Source of the DNA: CAVRXT01 sp963725655
Lineage (GTDB): Bacteria > Acidobacteriota > Terriglobia > Acidiferrales > UBA7541
Reading direction: 5' to 3'
DNA length: 64,000 nt
NCBI GenBank assembly: GCA_963725655.1
Contig: CAVRYY010000003.1
Location: 806,001 to 870,000, forward strand
The notes beneath the pieces are model-generated. The model worked only from the letters and a program-made list of their open reading frames with translations, did no database searches and was not told the origin of the DNA. The position numbers and the translations under genes were made by a program. Below are positions 9,801 to 17,180 of this stretch, one piece after another; position 1 is the first letter of the stretch; every line of letters starts with the position of its first letter.

Positions 9801-10104
9801 GAAACTCGTGGTGCCGGAATTGTTCGCTTTGTGGCGTGCCCGCCAGCTCTTCCAGTCCTTGCCACAGACGAGTGCCGTGCGATTCGGCGAGCGTTGATCG
9901 GATCGCGTCCAAGTCCAGCCGCGGACCCATGCCCGGCGGCGCCATCTCCGGCCTTTCGTCGTGAGGCTGAGGCCGGGGTTGGTGTTGGCGTAGCGGTTGA
10001 GGCTGGCGCTCTGCCTCAGCCCGCGCCTCAGTTTCCGCCGCGCGCGAAGCTCCGTTATTATTTTCCGGTTCCATCATCTCGCCCGCATTTCTCAAGTCGC
10101 TCAT
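6856..10104 (-). CDS. actB: Alternative complex III subunit ActB (molybdopterin-oxidoreductase-like plus four-cluster Fe-S domain)
   Basis: Large periplasmic subunit that wires electrons through iron-sulfur clusters. The ATG at 10104 (ATGA overlap with actA) gives 1,082 residues. After a low-complexity N-terminus, residues 114-133 form a Tat-type signal (Arg114-Arg115 then a hydrophobic stretch) ending in a lipobox-like LSAC. The middle is the molybdopterin-oxidoreductase-like region, which in characterised ActB proteins lacks the cofactor. From about 850 to 1030 lies a ferredoxin-type domain with motifs such as CIGCNACVIAC, CMQCENAPCEVVC and CVGTRYCSNNCPY, as expected for three 4Fe-4S and one 3Fe-4S cluster. 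An Ala/Ser-rich tract at about 626-655 looks like an expanded linker. Confidence 0.95.
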   Translation of the reverse strand: MSDLRNAGEMMEPENNNGASRAAETEARAEAERQPQPLRQHQPRPQPHDERPEMAPPGMGPRLDLDAIRSTLAESHGTRLWQGLEELAGTPQSEQFRHHEFPHDPEKDPVGLDRRDVLKLMGASAALAGLSACTKLPAERIVPYVRPPEEVIPGKPLFYATSMVLGGAAAGLLVESNMGRPTKIEGNPQHPGSLGATDVFAQAAVLGMYDPDRAQVVMHEGRISDWAAFVASISNALNDFKGTQGAGLSLLTETVMSPTLGSQIRALLGQYPSAKWHQYEPCHRDSAREGGRLAFGHYVNTVYRFDQAEVIFSLDADFLSNGPGHVRYAREFTERRRVTNPTSNMNRLYVVESALSTTGAMADHRLPVRASDVEALARAISAAVGRSGAAGGSYSLPEKVSAAWIEAAARDLSAHRGTSLVIAGEHQPAVVHSLAHALNLALGNVGKTVIYTDPLEVEPVNESESVAQLVNDIRAGSVRLLLILSGNPVYNAPAELDFANQLLQVPQRVHLGLYNDETAELCHWHIPEAHFLESWSDTRAYDGTVGIVQPLIAPLYDGKSAHEVLSVLTGQSGQSAHDVVRGYWRTQRPAKESDKDFEKFWEVTLHNGWMQGSALPAKPPVVHVGAAGSDSAAVAAAAAAAAAATAASSSSSALELVFRPDPTIFDGRFANNGWLQELPKPINHLTWDNPAQVSPSTAQKLGLSNGDMMKLTSQGRSMLVAAWVAPGHADGAVTVFLGYGRRRAGRVGNGAGFNAYALRSAGGAWISNDLRLERTGARYDLAATQIHHLIDREGHKVEEESVEAFNRDLVRIANLDDFRKNPMFARDTGEKLEDISMYPGFPSPGYAWGMSIDLNNCIGCNACVIACQAENNIPVVGKDQVIAGREMHWIRVDTYFRGDMDNPEAYSEPLPCMQCENAPCEVVCPVGATVHSPEGLNVMVYNRCVGTRYCSNNCPYKVRRFNFKLYSDWTTPSMFGLRNPNVTVRSRGVMEKCTYCVQRINAAKIESEKADRPVRDGEIVTACQAVCPGQAIVFGNVNDPNSRVSKLKAQSRNYALLAELNTRPRTTYLARLVNPNSEMPKA

Positions 10105-10751
10105 CGATGGCACGTATCGCAGTTCGTAAGGCTTTGAATTTTGTATTCCTTCACCAGCAGTTGCCCCAGCGCCAGCTGGTCGGCCGGCGGCTGATACCAC
10201 GGATCAAACACTTTCTCGCGCGGCCGCACGTATTTCTCGGGCTGCCGGTGGCATTCCAGGCACCACGACATTTGCAGCGTATTGGCGCGATAGGTGAGCG
10301 GCATATCCGCAATCGCGCCGTGGCACGTGGTGCATCCGATGCCCTTCGACACGTGGATGCTGTGATTGAAATAGACGAAGTCCGGCAGCGCGTTCACCCG
10401 CGTCCACGCGATCGATTTATCATCCCGATAGCTCGCCCGCACCGGCTCCAGCATCGAACTATTCACCCAGATCTGCGAATGGCAAGTCATGCACGTCTGC
10501 GTCGGCGGCAGTCCCGCAAACGACGAATTTTCCACCGATGTGTGGCAATACCGGCAATCCAGGCCCAATTCGCCGGCATGGTGCCGGTGGCTGAACGGCA
10601 CCGGCTGCGTCTTGGCCACGTTCACGTCGGTGTAGTACGGCGAACGCCCAATCGCATACAGCGCAAAGCTGAGCCCGGCGATAATGAACACGCCTCCGTA
10701 AATGCTCACCCGCGAGATGGTGTTTGTGCTGCGATGAAATATCTGCGCCAT
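10101..10751 (-). CDS. actA: Alternative complex III subunit ActA, penta-haem cytochrome c
   Basis: Electron-output subunit of alternative complex III. The 216-residue protein has an N-terminal membrane anchor (about 15-35) and five CxxCH haem sites: CRYCH 66-70, CMTCH 87-91, CTTCH 140-144, CLECH 164-168 and CDTCH 211-215. Five haems and this size are typical of ActA. The ATG follows the actC TAG stop with no gap, and the gene ends in an ATGA overlap with actB. The last haem motif lies only one residue from the C-terminus, so a truncation there would abolish it. Confidence 0.96.
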   Translation of the reverse strand: MAQIFHRSTNTISRVSIYGGVFIIAGLSFALYAIGRSPYYTDVNVAKTQPVPFSHRHHAGELGLDCRYCHTSVENSSFAGLPPTQTCMTCHSQIWVNSSMLEPVRASYRDDKSIAWTRVNALPDFVYFNHSIHVSKGIGCTTCHGAIADMPLTYRANTLQMSWCLECHRQPEKYVRPREKVFDPWYQPPADQLALGQLLVKEYKIQSLTNCDTCHR

Positions 10752-12140
10752 CTACTTCCCGCCTTCGGCGTCTACTTCTTCCACCAAACTACGCATTTCC
10801 GAAATCGAAATCACCGGCAGGTACCGGATAAACAGAAACAGCAACGTCAGGAACAGCCCAATCGTCCCGAGATACGTCGCCCAGTCCCACCTCGTGGGGT
10901 AATACATTCCCCACGCCGAAGGGATGAAATCGCGGCTCAAGCTGATCACCACGATCACGAAGCGCTCCAGCCACATTCCCACGTTGATAATGAGTGAGAG
11001 TACGAACAGCATCGAAATGTTGCGGCGCACCCGCCGCGACCATAGCGATTGCGGGATCACGATATTGCAGGCAATCAGCGACCAATACAAAATCGCGTAC
11101 GGTCCGGTCATGCGGTTGATGATCGCGTAGCGGTCAAACTGGTTTCCGCTGTAGAACGCCATGAACGTTTCGATCATGTAGCCGTACGCCACGATCAGCC
11201 CGGTCGCCAGCATCACCTTGGCCATATTGTCCAGGTGGCGCATGGTGATGAAGTCTTCCAACCCGTAATATTTTCGGATCGGGATGGCCAGGGTCATCAC
11301 CATTGCAAACCCGGAATAGATCGCGCCCGCGACGAAGTACGGAGGGAAAATCGTGGTGTGCCAGCCGGGCACCATGGCCACCGCGAAGTCAAAGCTCACC
11401 ACCGTATGCACCGAAACCACCAGCGGCGTGGCCAGGCCGGCGAGCAGCAGCGACGCGGTCTCGTAGCGCGACCAATGCACCGCGGACCCCCGCCAGCCCA
11501 TCGCAAACATTCCGTAGATCACTTTCTTTACGCGGCTTTTGGCGCGGTCGCGCAGCGTTGCCAGGTCGGGTATCAACCCGACGAACCAGAATAGCAATGA
11601 GACCGTCGCGTACGTCGATACCGCAAAAACGTCCCACACCAGCGGGCTGCGAAATTGCGGCCACGTGCCCATGTAGTTGGGAAAGTACGGAAACAGCCAA
11701 TACGCCAGCCACGGACGGCCCATGTGCAGCACCGGGAACAGCCCCGCGCAGGCCACCGCGAAAAGCGTCATCGCTTCCGCGAATCGGTTGATCGAGGTGC
11801 GCCATTTTTGCCGCAGCAAAAGCAAAATCGCCGAGATCAGCGTGCCGGCGTGCCCGATTCCGATCCACCAAACGAAATTGACGATCGCGAATCCCCACGC
11901 CACCGGAATCCGGATTCCCCAAATTCCCACCCCCACCGCGAACAGGTAGCAAATCGCCACATTCAGCACCATCAGCAGGAAAAGGCCGATCAGGAATCCC
12001 GCGATCCACCCGCCTTTGGTGCGCCGGCGCAGCACGATCGAGGCGATCTTGTCCGTTACGCTTCCAAATGTATGGCCGGGCTCAAGGATTTCGTGAAGTT
12101 CGCTGGCGTTCGCGGATGTCGGCAGCGGCTCAGGTTCCAC
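10752..12140 (-). CDS. actC: Alternative complex III subunit ActC (NrfD/PsrC-like quinol-site subunit)
   Basis: Integral membrane subunit thought to hold the quinol site of alternative complex III. The conserved core includes NFVWWIGIGHAGTLISAIL, LRQKWRTSINRFAEAMTLFA and LFPVLHMGRPW, with about ten helices. The start is uncertain: a GTG at 12140 gives 462 residues and lies near where conserved sequence begins, but an in-frame TTG at 12251 would give 499; neither has a strong ribosome site. In the best-known act clusters the order is actA-actB-actC, whereas here actC comes first and leads the operon. Its stop codon abuts the actA ATG. Confidence 0.92.
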   Translation of the reverse strand: MEPEPLPTSANASELHEILEPGHTFGSVTDKIASIVLRRRTKGGWIAGFLIGLFLLMVLNVAICYLFAVGVGIWGIRIPVAWGFAIVNFVWWIGIGHAGTLISAILLLLRQKWRTSINRFAEAMTLFAVACAGLFPVLHMGRPWLAYWLFPYFPNYMGTWPQFRSPLVWDVFAVSTYATVSLLFWFVGLIPDLATLRDRAKSRVKKVIYGMFAMGWRGSAVHWSRYETASLLLAGLATPLVVSVHTVVSFDFAVAMVPGWHTTIFPPYFVAGAIYSGFAMVMTLAIPIRKYYGLEDFITMRHLDNMAKVMLATGLIVAYGYMIETFMAFYSGNQFDRYAIINRMTGPYAILYWSLIACNIVIPQSLWSRRVRRNISMLFVLSLIINVGMWLERFVIVVISLSRDFIPSAWGMYYPTRWDWATYLGTIGLFLTLLFLFIRYLPVISISEMRSLVEEVDAEGGK

Positions 12141-12485
12141 GGCGGAGATCCGGGACTCTGTTCGTTTGCGAAGACAGGAGGGCGAAATGTTTCCCCACGT
12201 TCCCGCGTCGATTACAGCCGTACAACTCGGTGGACGTAAACATTTCGCCAAACAGAATAAGACTTGAGGGAAACAGACGCAAGATCAAACCGGAATATTT
12301 CTCTTCTAATTCCTAGATTTCATTCCGGTAACACTTGGATCAAATATTTCAATGCGCGAGAATCGAGAGGTCTATTGGGTTTGCCTATTGTGTCGAGCGT
12401 GGGTGGCGCACCCTCGGTTTTAAGGGTGCGGGTTTGTCCCGCCCGAACAATCGTGGACACTACGTACGTCGCTTCGCGGCGCCTC
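12141..12485. other. Gene-free leader of the act-cta operon
   Basis: This 345-base gap lies between the putative actC start and the end of msrA. It must hold the promoter of the respiratory operon, but I could not identify a convincing -35/-10 pair on the minus strand. The stretch 12,280-12,350 is AT-richer than its surroundings and is the likeliest promoter position. The part next to msrA contains a GC-rich palindromic element (listed separately). Confidence 0.5.
12400..12444. repeat. Palindromic intergenic repeat, copy 1
   Basis: Contains the arms GCACCCT (12408-12414) and AGGGTGC (12423-12429) around an AT-rich loop, preceded by GGGTGG and followed by a GGGTTTGTCCCGCC stretch. A clear second copy with the same arms and flanks lies at 16,361-16,410. 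It sits just downstream of msrA, whose stop is at 12,486, so the hairpin could also end msrA transcription. Confidence 0.6.
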
Positions 12486-12962
12486 TTAAATATGGCACGA
12501 AGCCGCCCCGCGTTTCTCCAGATACTGCTGGTGATAGTCCTCGCCGCGCCAAAATGTACTCGCCGGCTGGATCTGCGTGGCGATCGGCCTCCGCAGTTTC
12601 CCAGACTTCTCCAGCTTCTCCTTCGACGCCACCGCCGCCGCCTGTTGTTCCGGCGTATGGTAGAAAATCACCGACCGGTACTGCGTCCCCACATCCGGCC
12701 CCTGGCGATTCACCGTAGTCGGGTCGTGCGACTCCCAAAAGACGTCAAGCAGCTTGTCGTAAGAGACCTGCGAAGGGTCGAAATCCACCTCCACCGCCTC
12801 GGCGTGCCCGGTTCGGCCGCCGCAGACCTCTTTATATGTCGCATTGGCCGTCGTGCCGCCCTCGTAGCCCACCGCCGTCGCTTTTACCCCCGAAATCTGC
12901 CGAAACGCCGCCTCCACGCCCCAAAAGCAGCCCGCCGCGAATGTCGCCTTCTGCGTATCCAT
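12486..12962 (-). CDS. msrA: Peptide methionine-S-sulfoxide reductase
   Basis: Repairs oxidised methionine by reducing Met-(S)-sulfoxide in proteins, using thioredoxin. The 158-residue product has the catalytic motif GCFWG at residues 11-15 (Cys12), the VGYEGG segment and the GHAEAVEVDFDP stretch, all diagnostic of MsrA. It has no signal peptide, so it is cytoplasmic. A ribosome site (GGGAG) lies 8-9 bases before the ATG at 12962. No msrB is fused or adjacent. It appears to be a single-gene unit between the respiratory operon and a divergent membrane/two-component operon. Confidence 0.96.
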   Translation of the reverse strand: MDTQKATFAAGCFWGVEAAFRQISGVKATAVGYEGGTTANATYKEVCGGRTGHAEAVEVDFDPSQVSYDKLLDVFWESHDPTTVNRQGPDVGTQYRSVIFYHTPEQQAAAVASKEKLEKSGKLRRPIATQIQPASTFWRGEDYHQQYLEKRGAASCHI

Positions 12963-13170
12963 TTTTCGCTCCCAACCGCTGAAAATCCAAGTATTCCGCC
13001 ACTATTGTACCTCAAATCATCCGCCGCCCGAACGCCTCGGCCACTCCAAATCCGCCGTTCGCCGGTATCCGGGCCCCTTTCACCGATTACCCCGAGACGC
13101 GCCGCGGCGCCCCCGGTACTCTCGCCTCGTGGACGCCATATTCAACAACGCTTCCAGCAGGAGAACTGAA

Positions 13171-13572
13171 ATGCTCAGCACAAACGATTGCGCCGCCGTC
13201 GAAGTCCAAGCCTACGCCCAGGCCGAAACCCAAGCCCAGGCCCAAGCCCAAGCCGAAAATGGCCTCGCCCTCACCCAGTCCTTCGCGATTCCCGGGACCA
13301 CCGCTACCATACTCATCCTCGGCGGAATCGTGCTTCAATTGGGCGGGCTGGGCTACATGCACGTTGGCTTGGACTATCTCTGGATGCTGTTTCTGGTCCT
13401 CGAAAGCGCTTGGAACGTGGTCTCCATGCATGGCAATCTCCCTTGGATGCAGCAAGCGATGGTTTTCTGGCCCCTGCTGCTGGTCGGCCTGGGCCTGGGG
13501 ATTTTGCTGATCGCCGGCGGCTCCAAGCCCAAGCGCGCCGCCGGCACAACCGAGGCTACGAATGCAAATTGA
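13171..13572 (+). CDS. Small membrane protein with an Ala-Gln repeat, function unknown
   Basis: A 133-residue protein, first gene of a four-gene operon with a LiaF-like protein and a LytS/LytTR pair. I start it at the ATG at 13171, preceded by AGGAGA; an in-frame ATG at 13129 lacks such a site. Residues about 13-30 form a tandem QAQAETQAQAQAQAE repeat encoded by near-identical six-base units. Three hydrophobic segments follow (about 39-57, 62-80 and 96-117), with MHGNLPWMQQAMVFWP between the last two, ending in a basic tail. The hydrophobic part resembles the membrane region of LiaI/LiaF-type proteins, so it may be a partner of the next gene. It overlaps that gene by 11 bases. Confidence 0.75.
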   Translation: MLSTNDCAAVEVQAYAQAETQAQAQAQAENGLALTQSFAIPGTTATILILGGIVLQLGGLGYMHVGLDYLWMLFLVLESAWNVVSMHGNLPWMQQAMVFWPLLLVGLGLGILLIAGGSKPKRAAGTTEATNAN

Positions 13573-14314
13573 CGCCAACCGCGCGCGTGCAGGGTTCGTC
13601 GTCGGAATCCTGGCCGTCCTCATCGGCACCGCCTTGCTTCTCGGTCAGATGGGAATCATCGACGGCGACAAAATCGTCCGGTTTTGGCCCATGCTGCTGG
13701 TCGTTGCGGGTTTCGGGCGCATCATCGAATTTCGAAGGAATCCTGGCCGCGCCCTGGGCGGCGTACTGGTGATCTGCCTGGGAGTGATCTTCCAGCTGAA
13801 CGAGCTCAACGTTCGTTTTTTCAACCTCCGGACCATGTGGCCGGTATTCCTCATCGTCGGCGGATTGTGGATCGTGGTTCACTCGTTTTTGCCGGGCTGG
13901 GGTGTGGACCGCGCCGCCGCCTCCGATTGGGTCCATAATTTCCAGGGAAAATTCCAGATCGATTCCACTGGCTCCGATTTGAACGCTGTCGCCGTCCTCG
14001 GCGGCGTGCAGCGCAACGTCACTTCCCGCAAGTTCAAGCGCGGCACACTCACCGCGATCATGGGCGGTGTCGAAATCGATTTCGTCGACGCCGATATGGA
14101 GGGCGACGAAGCCGTTCTCGATGCCAGCGCCATTCTCGGCGGCATCGAAATTCGCGTCCCCGATTCCTGGAACGTATCCTTCGAATTGATCGCCCTCCTG
14201 GCGGGTACTTCCGATGAACGCCGCAGAGCGCCCATCCCCAATACCGGCGTTACCCCCAAGCATCTGATCATTCGCGGCACCGCCGTGCTCGCCGGGGTCT
14301 CGGTGAAAAACTAA
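13562..14314 (+). CDS. LiaF-like membrane protein (cell-envelope stress response family)
   Basis: A 250-residue protein with four N-terminal membrane helices (about 9-30, 39-55, 62-80, 91-108) in the pattern of the LiaI-LiaF-like region, and a soluble C-terminal beta-rich domain. That domain has the repeated AVLGGV / AIMGGVEIDF / AILGGIEIRVP motif typical of the LiaF/VraT C-terminal family. In Firmicutes LiaF restrains a sensor kinase in response to envelope damage; here the next two genes are a LytS-type kinase and LytTR regulator, which supports a similar envelope-sensing role. That functional link is inference. The start overlaps the previous gene by 11 bases, and the kinase begins 8 bases after the stop. 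Confidence 0.85.
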   Translation: MQIDANRARAGFVVGILAVLIGTALLLGQMGIIDGDKIVRFWPMLLVVAGFGRIIEFRRNPGRALGGVLVICLGVIFQLNELNVRFFNLRTMWPVFLIVGGLWIVVHSFLPGWGVDRAAASDWVHNFQGKFQIDSTGSDLNAVAVLGGVQRNVTSRKFKRGTLTAIMGGVEIDFVDADMEGDEAVLDASAILGGIEIRVPDSWNVSFELIALLAGTSDERRRAPIPNTGVTPKHLIIRGTAVLAGVSVKN

Positions 14315-14322
14315 CCGGCGCC

Positions 14323-15402
14323 ATGCATCCAGTCTTCACTTCCCACCGCCGCCTCGCGCTGTACCTCCTGGCATGGATTCCTGACGCCTGTCTGTTGGCC
14401 TATCTCTTCACCGTTGCCGGCGGCGTTTCCGGACGCGATGGCGCAGTGCTGGCCTTTCCCCTCATCTTGATCTACGCATTTATCTGCCTGGCCTCGTGGT
14501 ATCCGTCCCGGGCCACCCCGCTGGAGACCTCCGGCTTCATGCGCATTGCTCTCACCCATCTCATCGGCGCGATTGTCGCCACCGAGTTCTGGGTCTTCTC
14601 CGCGCGGATATTAGTGAGGCTGTTGGCCGGCAGCGACCCCAGCAGCCCGTTGCTCGTTCGCTTTCCCGCCGAACTGCCGGTGATCGTGGCCATGGGCATC
14701 ATGCTCTACCTGCTTTCCGTCGCTTTTTATTACGTGGCCCTCGCGCTGCAAGCGTCGCAGCAGGCCCAAGCCCGCTTGATGGAAGCGCACATGCTCGCTC
14801 GCGACGCTGAGCTCCGCGCGCTGAAAGCCCAGGTGAATCCGCATTTTCTCTTCAACAGCCTCAATTCGATCAGCGCGCTCGCCGGTTCGGACCCATCCAA
14901 AGCCCGCGAAATGTGCATCCTCCTCGCCGATTTCCTGCGGCGCACCCTCGGCCTCGGCGAAAAGTCCGCCATTCCTCTGGAAGAGGAATTGTCTTTGATC
15001 CACGCCTTCCTCGCCGTGGAAAAAGTTCGCTTCGGCGATCGCGTGCGCATGCAGGAAAATATCTCCCCGGAAGTATTGACGGTAAGAGTCCCGCCGCTGC
15101 TCCTGCAGCCTTTGGTCGAAAACGCGGTGGTCCACGGAATCGCCAACATGGTCGAAGGCGGCGACATCCGTTTGCGCGCCGGCTGCGAAGGCGACTGGGT
15201 CACTATCGTGGTCGAAAACACCTACGACCCGGAAGCCCCGCCACGCCGCAGAAACGGCGTGGGCCTCGCCAACGTCCGCCAGCGGCTCGAAGCGCGCTAC
15301 GCCCGCAAAGCCAGCTTCGCCGTCACTACCGAATCCAACTGGTTCCGCGTCACACTAGGGCTGCCCAAAAACGCGCCCAATTCAAGAGAAGAGCAGCCAT
15401 GA
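14323..15402 (+). CDS. LytS-type sensor histidine kinase
   Basis: Membrane sensor kinase of the LytS/YehU class (His_kinase plus HATPase_c). The 359-residue protein has four hydrophobic helices in its first 142 residues, a short coiled segment, then the dimerisation/phosphorylation domain with VNPHFLFNSLNSISAL (His174). The ATP-binding domain includes LLLQPLVENAVVHGI (N box) and NGVGLANVRQRLEARY (G box). No separate extracellular sensor domain is visible, so sensing may occur in the membrane, possibly through the LiaF-like partner. Its stop overlaps the response regulator start as ATGA. Confidence 0.93.
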   Translation: MHPVFTSHRRLALYLLAWIPDACLLAYLFTVAGGVSGRDGAVLAFPLILIYAFICLASWYPSRATPLETSGFMRIALTHLIGAIVATEFWVFSARILVRLLAGSDPSSPLLVRFPAELPVIVAMGIMLYLLSVAFYYVALALQASQQAQARLMEAHMLARDAELRALKAQVNPHFLFNSLNSISALAGSDPSKAREMCILLADFLRRTLGLGEKSAIPLEEELSLIHAFLAVEKVRFGDRVRMQENISPEVLTVRVPPLLLQPLVENAVVHGIANMVEGGDIRLRAGCEGDWVTIVVENTYDPEAPPRRRNGVGLANVRQRLEARYARKASFAVTTESNWFRVTLGLPKNAPNSREEQP

Positions 15403-16175
15403 CCGTGAATTCCGAAAGAAAAATCCGCGCCGTAATCGTCGACGACGAAGCCCTGGCCCGCCAGATCCTCCGCGAATATCTCGGCCATCATTCCAATATC
15501 GACGTCATCGCCGAATGCGCCAACGGCTTCGAAGCCGTTAAGACCCTCGCCGAACAAAAGCCCGATCTCGTCTTCCTCGATATCCAAATGCCCAAGCTCG
15601 ATGGCTTCGAAGTCCTCGAGCTAATGGGCCCCGGCGCCGCCGCCGTAATTTTCGTCACCGCCTACGACAACTACGCCATCCGCGCCTTCGACGTCCATGC
15701 CGTTGACTACCTGCTAAAGCCCATCGGCCGCGAACGCTTCGAAGCCGCGCTCGGCCGCGCCTCCGAACGCCTGAGCGGCGGCGGCAAAACCCCGGCCATG
15801 CCTCCCGGCCCGGAACTGGCCGCCGCCGCCCGTCCCCCGTCGCAATACCTCGACCGCATCCCCGTCCGCGACGGCGTCCGCGTCTTCATCATCCCCGTAA
15901 CCAAACTCGACTACGCCGAAGCCCAGGACGACTACGTCGAGCTCACCGCCGAAGGCAAAAAGCACCTCAAGCAGCAAACCATCTCCAGCCTGGAAGCCGC
16001 ACTCGACCCAGCCAGATTCCTGCGCATCCACCGCTCCTACATAGTCAATCTAGAGCGCGTAGCAAGAATCGAGCCCTACGCCAAAGAAAGCCACGTAGCC
16101 ATCCTCTCCACCGGCGCCAAGTTACCAGTAAGCCGCGCCGGCTACGCCCGCCTCCGCGCCTTCCTCGATCGCTAG
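15399..16175 (+). CDS. LytTR-family response regulator
   Basis: DNA-binding partner of the upstream kinase. The ATG at 15399 overlaps the kinase stop (ATGA) and gives 258 residues. The receiver domain has the acidic pair in IVDDE near residue 15, the phospho-acceptor Asp61 in FLDIQMPKLDG, and Lys107 in DYLLKPIG. After a Pro/Ala-rich linker, residues about 155-258 form a LytTR DNA-binding domain (IPVRDGVRVFIIPVTKLDYA, RFLRIHRSYIVNLERVARIE). LytTR proteins bind pairs of direct repeats; no target site was identified here. Confidence 0.95.
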   Translation: MTVNSERKIRAVIVDDEALARQILREYLGHHSNIDVIAECANGFEAVKTLAEQKPDLVFLDIQMPKLDGFEVLELMGPGAAAVIFVTAYDNYAIRAFDVHAVDYLLKPIGRERFEAALGRASERLSGGGKTPAMPPGPELAAAARPPSQYLDRIPVRDGVRVFIIPVTKLDYAEAQDDYVELTAEGKKHLKQQTISSLEAALDPARFLRIHRSYIVNLERVARIEPYAKESHVAILSTGAKLPVSRAGYARLRAFLDR

Positions 16176-16190
16176 CCCCCGTGATTGTTC

Positions 16191-16260
16191 GTAGCGCCGC
16201 CACTCGTGGCGGAAAAAACATCCAGACGCAAAAATATCCCACAACAAAAATGTGACTCCG
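16191..16260. repeat. Dispersed 70-base repeat, copy A
   Basis: Starts with a short palindrome (CCGCCA-ctcg-TGGCGG) followed by an A-rich half. Copy B at 16,472-16,540 is in the same orientation and matches at about 87% by eye over its whole length. The two flank a different palindrome at 16,361-16,410. The element starts 15 bases after the stop of the LytTR regulator. Confidence 0.75.
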
Positions 16261-16360
16261 GGTGCCGTCCACGTGCACAGGTTTTGACTGTGAGAAGTTG
16301 CCGGTGGGCGCCACACGCCGGCATTACCGGTGGGCTTCCCAAAGTTTTTGCTTTTCCTAG

Positions 16361-16410
16361 CCGGTGGGTGGCGCACCCTTCGCCGTCAAGGGTGCGGATT
16401 TTGCCCCACC
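16361..16410. repeat. Palindromic intergenic repeat, copy 2
   Basis: Arms GCACCCTT (16373-16380) and AAGGGTGC (16388-16395) enclose a 7-base loop, with outer partly complementary flanks GGTGGG and CCCCACC. The same arrangement occurs at 12,400-12,444, about 4 kb away. It sits between the two direct repeats A and B. Confidence 0.65.
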
Positions 16411-16471
16411 ACAATCTCCGTTGCCCCTCAAACGCCCATACTGCCGCCGCGCCGTCTTTGCCTTTGGTTTC

Positions 16472-16540
16472 GTAGCCCCGCCACTCCTGGCCGAAAAAAA
16501 TTCAAACGCAAAAACATCCCAAAACAAAAATGTCACTCCG
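16472..16540. repeat. Dispersed 70-base repeat, copy B
   Basis: Second copy of the element at 16,191-16,260, same strand, with about nine differences and one single-base gap. The initial palindrome is weaker in this copy because two of its bases changed. Confidence 0.75.
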
Positions 16541-17180
16541 CTCCCCATTGCGCCGCCCGCCAAGCCACTCCTCGCCGGCCCCGCGAGCCAAGCACGGACT
16601 CCTAAATCCCCCACGGATTCCGGTTCTTCAAATAGCGTAAGCCGCCCTCTGGGCGCCTCGCCTGCTCTCAACAAATGAGCTGCTGTTTGGACCGCGAAGA
16701 ACGATTGCTGGCAATCTCCACGGCCCTAGGTGCGACTGCGCCGCCGTCCCAGCCTCACAACCCTTTCCCACCGAAGCGATTCCTTCCCATCCTTCCCGCC
16801 CCGTGCTACGTTCCGCCAAGGAGAATGGCCGATGCACGAACCCACCAGATCTTTTCCCGTTTTGGCACAGCTTCCGCTCCTTCGCCGCCCCATCCGGCCG
16901 AAAACTTCACCGCGAACCCGAGCCTCCCAGCTCCACCCGCAATCGAAAAGAAGCGACAATTCTAATCGCGACATCCGTAAGGATCAGAATCTGTATGAGG
17001 CTTATTATCAACAACTTACAATTTCTGAATCGAGAATCACAAATAAGCCCAATTTCAATCGCATGAGCCTGACTATAAACAACTTACGATCATGCTTTGA
17101 AAAAACAATCAATGGTCACTTGCTGCGAACAGAAAGCCAAAGGTCAAGCAACGTCACAAAAGACGCGAAATCGCGGCTCC
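16541..17180. other. Gene-free stretch including an AT-rich island
   Basis: No convincing gene is visible on either strand; short open frames here have no ribosome site or family features. From about 16,960 to 17,110 the sequence becomes markedly AT-richer than the rest of the window. It carries a direct repeat (AACAACTTAC at about 17,009 and again at about 17,079) and an inverted pair GGCTTATT (16999-17006) / AATAAGCC (17042-17049). The next gene ends at 17,181, so this island also lies at that gene's 3' side. Confidence 0.5.

Noticed and set aside
8602..9897. A 431-codon frame antisense to actB
   Set aside because: Shadow of the conserved actB coding sequence; no ribosome site or known domain.
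16675..16965. A 96-codon frame in the gene-free gap
   Set aside because: Pro/Ser-rich translation, no ribosome site, and several other frames are equally open; nothing supports coding.
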